DNA from: an uncultured Eubacterium sp.
GTDB taxonomy: Bacteria > Bacillota > Clostridia > Oscillospirales > Acutalibacteraceae
Assembly: GCA_910577195.1 (NCBI GenBank)
Contig: CAJTLP010000004.1
Span: forward strand, 186,001 to 250,000
Direction of reading: 5' to 3'
Length of the DNA: 64,000 bases
Position 1 is the stretch's first letter. Each line of letters begins with the position of its first letter. The position numbers and the translations under genes are program-made. The notes beneath the pieces were generated by a model, which made no database searches, was not told the origin of the DNA, and saw nothing but the letters and a program-made list of their open reading frames with translations. This document shows positions 42,339-51,559 of this stretch, one piece after another.

Positions 42339-43805
42339 ATGAGTGAAAGCAAGGACATAAGATATGTCGGTGTTAAAGAAAATCTGGCATATGGCTTTGC
42401 CAATGCAGGTCAGGTTTTCGGATATAATCTGGTTGCCGGCGGATATCTTTCATTGTTTTTTACAAAGGTTTTCGGAATACCTGAAACAGCAGTAGCAACA
42501 ATGATTATTGTACTTGGCATATGGGATACAATCAATGATCCGATTATGGGCGGTCTGATTGATAAAACAAGAACACGTTACGGTAAGCTGAGGCCGTATC
42601 TTCTTTTTGTTCCCATTCCGTTGTCAATCGCAACGATTATGCTTTTTGCAGGACCTGAGATTCTGGCAGATGCGAAAACAACAACGGTAAAAATTGTATA
42701 TATGTACATATCGTACTTCATATGGGAATTTTTCTACACAATAGGCGATGTTCCTTTCTGGGGTATGAGCACAGCTATTTCACCGTCTCCGTCAGACCGA
42801 ACAAGAGCAATCTCAAGTGCAAGATTGATTTCAAGTATCTTCGGTGGTCTGGCAACGCCGTTGCTGGTTATTATGATGGATCTTTCCAATAACGGTGTAT
42901 GGAATATCACTCTGTCACAGGATTTCCTTATCTTAGCTATTATTGCAGCAGTTATGCTTTTGTGCCTGTTCTCTCTTGCCGGAAGAAAGACGAAGGAAAG
43001 AGTGGTTCAGTCCGTAAAAGAACCGTCCGTTCTCGAGGGCTTTAAGGTTATGTTTAAGAATAAGCCTCTGATGCTTATCATTTTAGGCAATGTTATCGGT
43101 GCTTTAGCCGGACTTGCAGGTGTATTCCAGACATATTATTATTCTGAGGTGCTTAATCTTAATTCTGCTGTTTTGTGGATAAATCTTCCCGGAACAATTT
43201 TCGGTTTCTTAACCTATCTGTTAATACCTAAGGTTAAGAAAAAGTTTGATAACCGACGTATTGTAATGCTCAATATCATCTGCCGTTTTGTTGTCGGAAC
43301 ATTGGTATTTGTCTGCGGACTTAAGTTTTATAATTCAAATATTCTTGTTATCTCAATACTGCTGATGATACAGAACTTTGTATTCAGCTTTTTCAATACA
43401 ATCAATATGGTTATCCCAACTGAAATGATTGGTGATACCGTTGATTATATGGAATGGAAAACAGGTGAGAGAAATGAAGGCGTAAGCTTCTCCGTTCTTA
43501 CCTTTGTAGGAAAGCTGACAGGCTCTATTTCAACCTCACTGGGAACGGCACTTCTTCCGATTATAGGCCTGACCTTTACAAGAAATGCAGCAGGCGAGCA
43601 GATAACGGTTAAGGGTGAGCATACAGATTTATGGGTGTGGGCACTTTATACCTGTATTCCTTACGTGCTTGGTCTGATTTCAATTGTTCCTTATATTTTC
43701 TATGATCTTACAGGCGAGAAGCTGGAAAAAATCAGATCTGATATGAAAATCCGCCGTGAAAAATTATCAAAAGAGGTTTCGGGAGGTGCAGCAAATGAAG
43801 ACTAA
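42339..43805 (+). CDS. GPH-family sugar:cation symporter (third in window)
   Basis: 488 residues, 12 predicted helices. Family motifs: LGIWDTINDPIMGGLIDKTRTRYGKLRPYLLF after TM2 (contains the conserved Asp and Arg), SDRTRAISSARL, and GDTVDYMEWKTGERNEGVSFS near TM10, the latter two strongly typical of GPH symporters. Unlike the first one there is no long tail. GGGAGGGG RBS. Overlaps the next gene by 11 nt. Confidence 0.9.
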   Translation: MSESKDIRYVGVKENLAYGFANAGQVFGYNLVAGGYLSLFFTKVFGIPETAVATMIIVLGIWDTINDPIMGGLIDKTRTRYGKLRPYLLFVPIPLSIATIMLFAGPEILADAKTTTVKIVYMYISYFIWEFFYTIGDVPFWGMSTAISPSPSDRTRAISSARLISSIFGGLATPLLVIMMDLSNNGVWNITLSQDFLILAIIAAVMLLCLFSLAGRKTKERVVQSVKEPSVLEGFKVMFKNKPLMLIILGNVIGALAGLAGVFQTYYYSEVLNLNSAVLWINLPGTIFGFLTYLLIPKVKKKFDNRRIVMLNIICRFVVGTLVFVCGLKFYNSNILVISILLMIQNFVFSFFNTINMVIPTEMIGDTVDYMEWKTGERNEGVSFSVLTFVGKLTGSISTSLGTALLPIIGLTFTRNAAGEQITVKGEHTDLWVWALYTCIPYVLGLISIVPYIFYDLTGEKLEKIRSDMKIRREKLSKEVSGGAANED

Positions 43806-44379
43806 TACCTGTCCGAAATGCGGTAAAAAACTCGGTACATTTTATCTGAAAGATACCTGTCCTTACTGCGGTGTCAATCTCCTTTATTATAATCTTGATG
43901 AAAATTTAAAGGCGGATGCTGCACAGGCGCAGAAAGAGGTTGATGCAGTCAATAGATTTCTGAATATCATTAAATCTTCGTCCATCGCATCATCCGTGCT
44001 GATTGTAAGACTTGTACTGTTTTTTACACCGCTTGCATCTATGTGTCTGCCGATGTATGGAGATGTGAGTCTGATCAGTCTGATTATGGGACTGGTTAAA
44101 TCCACTGTTGAAATAAGCGATGTGCTTATGCCGCTTGTAAGTATGGCACTTGTGGTAGTGCTTTCACTGGCGGTTATCATATCCTCACTGTTTTCAGCAA
44201 CGAAAACAGGCTTTTTAAGGAATATGATTTTCAGCGCTGTGAATACAGTTGTATTCGTTGTGCTCGGATTGATAATCGGCTCTATGGGAGCAGGCTGGTA
44301 TGTTACACTGGCAATTTACATTTTAGAAATAATAATGCATATAATATGTAATAAGGCAATCAAGAAAAATATTGACTAA
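43795..44379 (+). CDS. Zinc-ribbon membrane protein of unknown function
   Basis: 194 residues from ATG 43795 (GGGAGGTG upstream), overlapping the transporter by 11 nt. N-terminal rubredoxin-like zinc ribbon CPKCGKKLG and CPYCGVNL, a helical linker rich in alanine, then about four membrane helices. The overlap suggests co-translation with the symporter, so an accessory or regulatory role is possible. Not a recognised family. Confidence 0.75.
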   Translation: MKTNTCPKCGKKLGTFYLKDTCPYCGVNLLYYNLDENLKADAAQAQKEVDAVNRFLNIIKSSSIASSVLIVRLVLFFTPLASMCLPMYGDVSLISLIMGLVKSTVEISDVLMPLVSMALVVVLSLAVIISSLFSATKTGFLRNMIFSAVNTVVFVVLGLIIGSMGAGWYVTLAIYILEIIMHIICNKAIKKNID

Positions 44380-44400
44380 AGCATTTTTAAGTGTTATTAT
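44372..44400 (+). promoter_or_regulatory. Promoter of the aspS-gatCAB operon
   Basis: TTGACT, 17-nt spacer, TATTAT. The -35 overlaps the stop codon of the preceding gene. Confidence 0.75.
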
Positions 44401-44424
44401 ATTTACAATAATATAGAACTTTGA

Positions 44425-44715
44425 TTAGGGGAGTAGCTGTTTGCCGCTTTTTCAGAGAGCTGTCGGTTGGTGCAAGACAGTAAATGCAGATGGTGAAAAA
44501 CACCTATGAGTTCCTGAAAGAAAGCAATTAAGCAAGCAAGAACAATCGTATCAAAACCTATTTTGGATTGTTTTCACTTGCTTTAGCAAGTAGACTCAGG
44601 CGTGCAGGGAGCGTTAATCCTTTTGAGTGAGCTGATTCATCAGCTAATTTAGGTGGTACCACGGAAGCAGTCTTTCGTCCTATATGGACTTAAGACTGCA
44701 TTTTTTATTTTATAG
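44425..44715 (+). promoter_or_regulatory. T-box riboswitch (aspS/gatCAB)
   Basis: Classical T-box leader of tRNA-sensing transcription control. Stem I elements are visible: AGAGAGCTG at 44454-44462, GGTTGGTGCAAG, then the specifier region 44489-44504. The T-box AGGTGGTACCACGG is at 44651-44664 and the terminator follows. The specifier loop contains the triplets GAT (Asp, 44489-44491), GAA (Glu, 44495-44497) and AAC (Asn, 44499-44501); which is read cannot be fixed without modelling. The antiterminator UGGU would match an A73 tRNA. Confidence 0.95.
44667..44710 (+). terminator. T-box terminator
   Basis: Stem gcagtctt / aagactgc (44667-44674, 44692-44699) with an inner gtcc/ggac pair, followed by ATTTTTTATTTT; the alternative to the T-box antiterminator. 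Confidence 0.92.
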
Positions 44716-44724
44716 GAATGGAGA

Positions 44725-46482
44725 ATGATGATGGAGTTATCTACACTTTACAGAACAAAAACAATGGATCAGTTTTCAGAAGCTGATATTGACAGCACTG
44801 TTAAAATTGCAGGCTGGGTAGAGAATATTCGTGATCACGGCGGTGTATCCTTTATCGACCTTCGTGATATGAACGGTGTTATGCAGGTCGTTATGCGTGA
44901 CACATCACTCCTTGACGGTATTTCAAAGGAGGATTGCCTTTCTATCGAGGGTATTGTTGAAAAGAGAGACGAGGAAACAGTAAACCCTAAAATTGCAACA
45001 GGTACAATTGAGGTTGAGGCGCAGAAGGTTACAACTCTCGGAAAGGTGCGTCAGCCACTGCCGTTTGAAATTCAGACCTCTAAGGAAACAAGAGAGGATA
45101 AGAGACTGCAGTACCGTTTCCTTGATCTGAGAAATCAGAAGGTTAAGGACAATATGATTTTCAGAAGCAAGGTTATTTCTTTCTTAAGACAGGAAATGAC
45201 AAATATGGGCTTCCTTGAAATTCAGACACCTATTCTCTGCGCATCTTCACCTGAGGGTGCTCGTGACTATGTTGTACCAAGCCGTGTGCATAAGGGCAAG
45301 TTCTATGCTCTGCCGCAGGCACCGCAGCAGTACAAACAGCTCCTTATGGTTTCCGGTATTGATAAGTATTTCCAGATTGCACCTTGCTTCAGAGACGAGG
45401 ATGCAAGGGCAGACCGTTCACCGGGTGAATTCTATCAGCTTGACTTTGAGATGAGCTTTGCCACACAGGAGGATGTGTTCAAGGTTGGTGAGGAAATCTT
45501 AACAAAGACCTTTAAGAAATTCGCTCCTGAAGGATATGAGGTAACAGATGCTCCTTATCCTGTAATCAGCTATAAGGATGCTATGCTCAAGTATGGTACG
45601 GATAAGCCTGATCTCAGAAATCCACTTGAAATTATTGATGTAACAGATTTCTTCCAGCGCTGCACATTCAAGCCGTTTCACGGTCAGACAGTCAGAGCAA
45701 TTAAGGTTCATGCTGAAATTTCAAAGGGTAAGCACGAAAAGCTCCTTAAATTTGCTCAGTCAATCGGTATGGGCGGACTTGGTTATCTTCTTGTTCAGGA
45801 GGATAAGAGCTACAAAGGACCTATTGATAAATTCATCCCTGATGATATGAAAACTGAGCTTGCAGATATGGCTTCACTTGAAATCGGTGATACAATCTTC
45901 TTTATTGCTGATGCTGAGGCTAAGGCAGCAAGCTATGCAGGTCAGATCAGAACAAAGCTCGGCGAAATGTTTGACCTTATCGAGAAGAACGCATACCGCT
46001 TCTGCTTTATCAATGATTTCCCAATGTATGAGTATAAGGAAGAGGAAAAGAAAATCGGCTTTACGCATAACCCATTCTCAATGCCGCAGGGTGGCTTAGA
46101 GGCTCTTGAAAATGAGGATCCGCTTACAATCCTTGCTTATCAGTATGATATCGTATGCAATGGTGTTGAGCTTTCCTCAGGTGCTGTTCGTAACCACGAT
46201 ATTGATGTTATGAAAAAAGCATTTGAGATTGCAGGCTATGATGAAGAGGTGCTTAAGGAAAAGTTCGGTGCTCTTTATACAGCATTCCAGTTCGGTGCTC
46301 CGCCTCACGCAGGTATGGCACCCGGTGTTGACCGTATGATTATGCTCCTCAGAAATGAGGAAAATATCCGTGAGGTTATTCCGTTCCCAATGGACGGCAA
46401 GGCTCAGGATCTTATGTGCGGTGCTCCGAATGAGATTACCGAGCAGCAGCTCCGTGAGGTTCATATTAAATTGAGAAAGTAA
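44725..46482 (+). CDS. aspS: Aspartate-tRNA ligase (probably non-discriminating)
   Basis: Charges tRNA-Asp and, with gatCAB downstream, probably also tRNA-Asn. 585 residues: N-terminal OB anticodon domain (KIAGWVENIRDHGGVSFIDLRD), class II motif 2 FRDEDARADRSPGEFYQLDFEMSF, the bacterial GAD insertion, and motif 3 GAPPHAGMAPGVDRMIMLL. Three ATG codons stand in a row (44725-44733); any could be used. No asnS is seen here. Non-discrimination is inferred from context. Confidence 0.96.
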   Translation: MMMELSTLYRTKTMDQFSEADIDSTVKIAGWVENIRDHGGVSFIDLRDMNGVMQVVMRDTSLLDGISKEDCLSIEGIVEKRDEETVNPKIATGTIEVEAQKVTTLGKVRQPLPFEIQTSKETREDKRLQYRFLDLRNQKVKDNMIFRSKVISFLRQEMTNMGFLEIQTPILCASSPEGARDYVVPSRVHKGKFYALPQAPQQYKQLLMVSGIDKYFQIAPCFRDEDARADRSPGEFYQLDFEMSFATQEDVFKVGEEILTKTFKKFAPEGYEVTDAPYPVISYKDAMLKYGTDKPDLRNPLEIIDVTDFFQRCTFKPFHGQTVRAIKVHAEISKGKHEKLLKFAQSIGMGGLGYLLVQEDKSYKGPIDKFIPDDMKTELADMASLEIGDTIFFIADAEAKAASYAGQIRTKLGEMFDLIEKNAYRFCFINDFPMYEYKEEEKKIGFTHNPFSMPQGGLEALENEDPLTILAYQYDIVCNGVELSSGAVRNHDIDVMKKAFEIAGYDEEVLKEKFGALYTAFQFGAPPHAGMAPGVDRMIMLLRNEENIREVIPFPMDGKAQDLMCGAPNEITEQQLREVHIKLRK

Positions 46483-46640
46483 ATCATTTATTGTAGGGGA
46501 GGGTCTCCGTGCCCTTCCGAAAAATATGAAAACGGGCTGGCATGGACTCCTCACGGGAGCCGTCCCCCTTTGTCACTTTGTGACATTTCCCCCATACTAT
46601 GGGGGAATCTTCCAGCCCCTACAATGTGAAATGAAACACC
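46483..46640. repeat. Dispersed inverted-repeat element, copy 2, with nested insert
   Basis: Core 46493-46622 begins and ends like copies 1 and 3 (gtaggggagggtctcc... and ...ccagcccctac). A segment of about 65 nt (46546-46610) with its own hairpins gtcac/gtgac and cccccat/atggggg is inserted in the second hairpin. It lies between aspS and gatC, inside an operon. The outer repeats are degenerate here. Confidence 0.75.
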
Positions 46641-46668
46641 AACTAATCAACTAAAACGAGGTGTAATT

Positions 46669-46956
46669 ATGATTACCAAAGATGAAGTATTAAAGCTTGC
46701 TCGTCTGGCACGTCTTGATTTTTCAGACGATGAGCTTGATAAAATCATTAAAGATATGGATGATATTATTGCCTTTGCCGATACAATCAATAATTCGGTT
46801 GAGGGTGATGCAGATAAAATCAGAAACGTATCATCCTCTGCAACCCCTGCTGAGGATTTCAGAGAGGATGTTGTTAAGGAGTCTCTCCCTAACGAAAAAA
46901 TTCTTTCCAATGTCAGCGGTTCAAAGGGTATGTTCTGCGTGAAGGGAGGCATATAA
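46669..46956 (+). CDS. gatC: Asp/Glu-tRNA amidotransferase subunit C
   Basis: Small 95-residue stabilising subunit of GatCAB; start KDEVLKLARLARLDFSDDELDKI and the C-terminal DFREDVVKESLPNEKILSN belong to the family. gatA begins immediately after its stop. AGGTG RBS. Confidence 0.95.
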   Translation: MITKDEVLKLARLARLDFSDDELDKIIKDMDDIIAFADTINNSVEGDADKIRNVSSSATPAEDFREDVVKESLPNEKILSNVSGSKGMFCVKGGI

Positions 46957-48417
46957 ATGAAAGAGATTATTGCTCCTTTGTCACAAATGCTTAAAAATAA
47001 GGAAATATCATCAGTAGAGCTTACTGAAAAATATATTTCTGCCATTGAAAAGGATAATAAAAAGTATAACGCCTATGTTTCAACAACCTTTGATAAGGCG
47101 CTTGAAAATGCAAAGCTTGCAGATGAAATGCTTGCAAACGGCACAGCAACAGCTCTGACAGGTATTCCGATGTCCCTTAAGGACAATATCTGCTCAGACG
47201 GTGATCTGACAACCTGTGCATCAAAAATTCTTACAGGATTCAGACCTTATTATGATTCAACCGTATGGACAAAGCTCGAGGCACAAGGTGCTGTTATGCT
47301 CGGTAAAACCAATATGGATGAGTTTGCAATGGGCTCTACCAGTGAAACAAGCTGCTATGGTGCTCCTCTCAATCCGAGAAATGTAAACCACGTAACAGGC
47401 GGCTCATCAGGCGGCGGTGCATCAGCAGTATGTGCAAATCTTGCAGCCTATGCACTTGGCTCAGATACAGGCGGTTCAGTCCGTCAGCCTGCATCCTTCT
47501 GCGGTATAGTCGGTCTTAAGCCAACTTACGGTGCAGTTTCACGTTACGGACTGATTGCTTACGGTTCATCACTTGACCAGATTGGTGTGCTTGCAAATTC
47601 CGTTAAGGATACGGCAACCGTATTTGATACCATCTCAGGTGTTGACGCCAATGATCAGACCAGTGTTGATTTTGATTTCGGCAATATTTCGGAAACACTG
47701 GGTCAGCGTGATGTTAAGGGTCTTAAAATTGGTATTGCAAAGGAATATTTTGACGGTATCAATTCTGAAATCAAAGAGGCAATTGACAGTGCAGTGAAGT
47801 TCTATGAGGATAACGGTGCTGAGATTATTGATATCAGTCTGCCTGTGCTCAAGCAGGCACTCCCTGTTTATTACATCATTGCCTGTGCTGAGGCATCCTC
47901 AAATCTTGGCAGATATGACGGTATCCGTTACGGCTATAGACCTGAGAGCTTTAATGATGTTGAGGAAATGATTCTTAAAACACGTACAGAAGGCTTCGGC
48001 GATGAGGTTAAGCGCAGAATTATGCTTGGTACTTATGTGCTTTCCTCAGGCTATTATGATGCGTATTACAAGAAGGCCTGCCTTCTCCGTGAAAATCTGA
48101 TTGCAGACTTTGACGAGATATTTAACAGCTGTGATATTCTGATTGCACCGACTGCACCGAACACAGCATTCCCACTGAATTACAGCGGTGCATCACCTGT
48201 TGATATGTATCTTTCCGATATCGCAACCGTTCCGATTAATATTACAGGTGTTCCTGCAATCAGTGTTCCGATTAAGAATGACAGCAACGGACTTCCTATC
48301 GGTATGCAGATTATCGGTAAGAAATTCAGTGAAAAGACAATACTGAACGCAGCATATTTTTATGAAAAAAATGCACAAATTGGTGTTGAGGATTTTGAGG
48401 GAGGTGTAGTACTTTGA
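46957..48417 (+). CDS. gatA: Asp/Glu-tRNA amidotransferase subunit A
   Basis: Glutaminase (amidase) subunit that releases ammonia from glutamine. 486 residues; the amidase-signature triad is complete: K75 (SLKDN), S150 (TGGSSGGG) and nucleophile S174 (TGGSVRQP), with spacing identical to characterised GatA. Overlaps gatB by 4 nt. Confidence 0.97.
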   Translation: MKEIIAPLSQMLKNKEISSVELTEKYISAIEKDNKKYNAYVSTTFDKALENAKLADEMLANGTATALTGIPMSLKDNICSDGDLTTCASKILTGFRPYYDSTVWTKLEAQGAVMLGKTNMDEFAMGSTSETSCYGAPLNPRNVNHVTGGSSGGGASAVCANLAAYALGSDTGGSVRQPASFCGIVGLKPTYGAVSRYGLIAYGSSLDQIGVLANSVKDTATVFDTISGVDANDQTSVDFDFGNISETLGQRDVKGLKIGIAKEYFDGINSEIKEAIDSAVKFYEDNGAEIIDISLPVLKQALPVYYIIACAEASSNLGRYDGIRYGYRPESFNDVEEMILKTRTEGFGDEVKRRIMLGTYVLSSGYYDAYYKKACLLRENLIADFDEIFNSCDILIAPTAPNTAFPLNYSGASPVDMYLSDIATVPINITGVPAISVPIKNDSNGLPIGMQIIGKKFSEKTILNAAYFYEKNAQIGVEDFEGGVVL

Positions 48418-49823
48418 GTTATCAGTTAGTATGCGGTATTGAAACGCATATCGAGCTTGCAACAAAAACAAAGATTTTCTGTGGCTGTACTACACAGTTC
48501 GGCGGTGAGCCTAACACCCATTGCTGCCCTGTGTGTACAGGTCAGCCCGGTGCACTCCCTGTTCTGAATAAGCAGGTTATTGAATTCGCGGTTCGTGCAG
48601 GACTTGCAGTTCATTGTGATATAAACAATAACTCCCATATGGACAGAAAAAACTATGTTTATCCTGATTTGCCTAAGGCATATCAGATTTCACAGTTCGA
48701 CGAGCCTGTTTGTGAAAACGGCTATGTTGAGCTTGATTCAGGCAAGAAAATCAGAATTGAGCGTATTCATATTGAGGAGGATGCAGGCAAGCTGGTACAC
48801 GACGGCGGTTATACCTATGTTGATTATAATCGCGGCGGCGTTCCGCTTATTGAAATTGTTTCTATGGCAGATATTGAAACGCCTGAAGAGGCGAGGGAAT
48901 ATGCCGAAAAGCTCCAGCTCATTATGCGTAATGTTGGTGTTTCCGACTGTAAGATGCAGGAGGGTTCAATGCGCTGTGACGTAAACGTATCCATTCATCA
49001 TCCGGGCGAGCCTTGGGGCACAAGAACAGAAATTAAGAATATTAACTCCCTTTCAAACATTGTCCGTGCAATGGAGCTTGAAATGGAAAGACAGGAGGAT
49101 ATTCTCGATTCAGGTGAAAAAATCATTCAGTCAACGATGCGTTACGATGCAAACAGTGATACGGTTTATGTTCTTCGTACGAAGGAGAATGCAGACGATT
49201 ATCGCTATTTCCCTGAGCCTGATATTTTAAGATTTTATATTTCACCTGAAAAGGTTGAGGAAATCCGTGCCTCTCTTCCTGAGCTTCCTGACGCTAAGCT
49301 TAAGAGATATGTTGAGGATATGGGACTGCCAGAGAATAATGCAAGACTGATTTATAAGTACAGAAATGTTACGGAGTTCTTTGATTCGGCAGTGAACGAA
49401 GGTGCGAGCCCAAGCAATGTTCTTAATATGATAATCGGTACAGTTTATGCCACTCTTCAGACAGAAGAGGATAAGGAAAACTTTGAAATCAGAACAACTG
49501 CGAAGCAGCTTGCTGAGTTGGTTAAGCTGATTGACGAAAAGAAAATCAGAGCGAATAAGGCGAAAGATGTACTTGCTCAGATGCTTGAAAGCGGTGCAGA
49601 TGTAACCGAGTATATCAAGGCTGAGGACCTTGCAGGTCTTTCAGATGATGATTTGAAGGTGCTTTGTCAGGGTGCAATTGATGCCAATCCAAAGGCTGTT
49701 GAGGATATCAAAAACGGCAAGGATAAGGCAATCAATGTTATGTTCGGTTACGTTATGAAAAATTCACGCGGCAAAGCAGACGTAACAAAAGCAGAAAAGA
49801 TTATCAGAGAATTAATTGGTTAA
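48414..49823 (+). CDS. gatB: Asp/Glu-tRNA amidotransferase subunit B
   Basis: Kinase/transamidase subunit that activates mischarged Asp-tRNA-Asn or Glu-tRNA-Gln. 469 residues: GIETHIELATKTKIFCGC, zinc cysteines (CGC, CCPVC), MDRKNYVYPDLPKAYQISQ and the C-terminal YqeY-like tRNA-binding region. TTG start within TTGA overlap with the gatA stop; GGGAGGTG upstream. Confidence 0.97.
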   Translation: MSYQLVCGIETHIELATKTKIFCGCTTQFGGEPNTHCCPVCTGQPGALPVLNKQVIEFAVRAGLAVHCDINNNSHMDRKNYVYPDLPKAYQISQFDEPVCENGYVELDSGKKIRIERIHIEEDAGKLVHDGGYTYVDYNRGGVPLIEIVSMADIETPEEAREYAEKLQLIMRNVGVSDCKMQEGSMRCDVNVSIHHPGEPWGTRTEIKNINSLSNIVRAMELEMERQEDILDSGEKIIQSTMRYDANSDTVYVLRTKENADDYRYFPEPDILRFYISPEKVEEIRASLPELPDAKLKRYVEDMGLPENNARLIYKYRNVTEFFDSAVNEGASPSNVLNMIIGTVYATLQTEEDKENFEIRTTAKQLAELVKLIDEKKIRANKAKDVLAQMLESGADVTEYIKAEDLAGLSDDDLKVLCQGAIDANPKAVEDIKNGKDKAINVMFGYVMKNSRGKADVTKAEKIIRELIG

Positions 49824-49834
49824 TAAGTATGTAG

Positions 49835-49860
49835 ACGGAGAGCATTGCTCTCCGTTTTAC
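49835..49860 (+). terminator. Terminator of aspS-gatCAB
   Basis: Perfect stem acggagagc / gctctccgt with a 3-nt loop and a TTTTACTTT tail. Confidence 0.88.
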
Positions 49861-49899
49861 TTTAATAAAGAGATATGATATAATATTTCAGGTGATTTT

Positions 49900-50352
49900 A
49901 TGAAAGCATTTCTTGATGAGTTATTTATAAAAGAAAAATTAGAGAATTTATATAATGAGGATAATAATATTGCATATAAAACTCTTTTAGAATTAGAAAC
50001 TATAACTGCTGAATCAAATGAATTGTATAACTATTTTAGTGAAGTATTAAAAATGTTAAGTAATTCAAAAACGTTTGTCAGAGTTCGTGGATTCAGATTA
50101 ATATGCTGTTTGGCAAAATGGGATACGGAAAATAAAATAAATACTAATATTGATATGATATTAAGTGAGTTGGAAGATGAAAAAGGAACATCGGTAAGAC
50201 AATGTTTAGAAAAACTCAGTTTAATTTTAATGTACAAAATTGAACTCACGGATATTATAGAAAACAAAATAAAGAATTTAGATTTATCAAAATACAAAGA
50301 AAGTATGCAATCATTGATAAAAAAAGATATAGAATCTATATTAGAGCATTGA
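49900..50352 (+). CDS. Hypothetical protein, HEAT-repeat-like, AT-rich gene
   Basis: 150 residues, almost wholly helical, with pairs of helices reminiscent of HEAT/ARM repeats (KTLLELETITAESNELYNYFSEVLKML, FVRVRGFRLICCLAKWD). The coding sequence is clearly richer in A and T than the neighbouring genes and rich in ATA and AAA codons, suggesting acquisition. GGTGAT RBS, single gene. Function unknown; I do not place it in a named family. Confidence 0.6.
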   Translation: MKAFLDELFIKEKLENLYNEDNNIAYKTLLELETITAESNELYNYFSEVLKMLSNSKTFVRVRGFRLICCLAKWDTENKINTNIDMILSELEDEKGTSVRQCLEKLSLILMYKIELTDIIENKIKNLDLSKYKESMQSLIKKDIESILEH

Positions 50353-50489
50353 ATAGTTTGTGTTCTGCACAAAATGCTATATATGTCTGTGCAGAGACTG
50401 ATTCAACATCCGTCCAAATAATTATTTTTATATTGTGGGACGTATGGAATCGTCTCCTACAGATTATCAGGAATATTATAGACATAGTA

Positions 50490-50520
50490 AAAACCGCGAA
50501 CTGATATTCGCGGTTTTGTT
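50490..50520. terminator. Bidirectional terminator
   Basis: Perfect 11-bp stem aaaaccgcgaa / ttcgcggtttt with a 6-nt loop, A and T runs on both sides, between the HEAT-like gene and the convergent anti-sigma gene. Confidence 0.85.
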
Positions 50521-50551
50521 TCGTTTATGTGCTGGTTTGTGCTGTTTGATT

Positions 50552-51559
50552 TTATTGTTCAAGGCTGCAGTGCAGATATCCGTCGTCGTCAAATTCAGCA
50601 AGGATATGCTTTGTTACGGTTTCACCTGATGTGAATTTTACGGTAACGGTGATTTTATCTTTCGGCAAGTCGCTTAATTTCATATCCGGGTTATCTTTTA
50701 TAAGCCATACTGCTGTCCATGTGTCAAACATTATACCGTGTATTCTGTCCTCATCATTGTAGTTTTTTACGGTAACTGACTTTCCGCCTCTTGTAATATC
50801 TTCATATACATCTTTTTTTACAAGATAAAAGTATGGGGTTATATAGCCTATGTTTTCAAGTCCGAATTCTTTTATTTTATCAGATGTATTATCCAATACC
50901 TCGTGTACATAATAATCATCAACGTTCATTGAGTTATCACCGAAATATTCAGACAAATCTCTATTTTTCATCATTTCCTTCAGGAATTTTTTTTGAGTTC
51001 TATCCTCAATATCAAATTCTTGAATAGCAGAAAATTTCTTTATTTCTTCATCGTTAAGAGGGATTTTTACAATATAGTAATCATCCCTTTCAAATTGATT
51101 GTCCCTCATATTATCGTCGTATATATCAAAGCCGTAATTTTCAGATTCAAAGGTTACTTCGGTAATGTTTTCAGCATCAATTCCGAAATCCAATGTGTTT
51201 TTTGTTTCCATATAGTTTATCGGACTGTCACCCTCCTTAACCTCATTTTTTCGATAAATAAACTGAAGGTCAGTAAATATAATTTCATCATCACTGAGGG
51301 TATGCTTTGATTTGCCGTCCTGAGCATAAGCAACAATTGTGAAGTCAAGGTCACTTCTGTTATTTTTTACTGCGTAATTTGCACCAATACCTGTGCAGAC
51401 GATTGCAAGGGCGAGTGCTGCTGCACTGATTCTTTTAATCAAAGGGGATACCTTAGGCTTTTTGTAATCACTGACTTTTGCTGAAAGTCTTGTTTCCATA
51501 TATGGATCAGGTTTGATTTCTTCAATTGATTTTTTAATCTCATTATCAAAATTCTTCAT
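50552..51559 (-). CDS. Putative membrane anti-sigma factor
   Basis: 335 residues: a short cytoplasmic N-terminus (KNFDNEIKKSIEEIKPDPYMETRL), one membrane helix at about 43-63 (ISAAALALAIVCTGIGANYAV) and a large extracytoplasmic domain rich in acidic residues. It overlaps the end of the upstream sigma-factor gene by 14 nt, the usual arrangement for a cognate anti-sigma. Signal sensed is unknown. Function is inferred from position and topology, not from a known domain. Confidence 0.72.
   Translation of the reverse strand: MKNFDNEIKKSIEEIKPDPYMETRLSAKVSDYKKPKVSPLIKRISAAALALAIVCTGIGANYAVKNNRSDLDFTIVAYAQDGKSKHTLSDDEIIFTDLQFIYRKNEVKEGDSPINYMETKNTLDFGIDAENITEVTFESENYGFDIYDDNMRDNQFERDDYYIVKIPLNDEEIKKFSAIQEFDIEDRTQKKFLKEMMKNRDLSEYFGDNSMNVDDYYVHEVLDNTSDKIKEFGLENIGYITPYFYLVKKDVYEDITRGGKSVTVKNYNDEDRIHGIMFDTWTAVWLIKDNPDMKLSDLPKDKITVTVKFTSGETVTKHILAEFDDDGYLHCSLEQ

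Noticed and set aside
50435..50470. Degenerate copy of the gtagggg repeat family
   Set aside because: The stretch has a loosely similar hairpin (gtgggacg...cgtctcctac) but too little identity to claim a copy.
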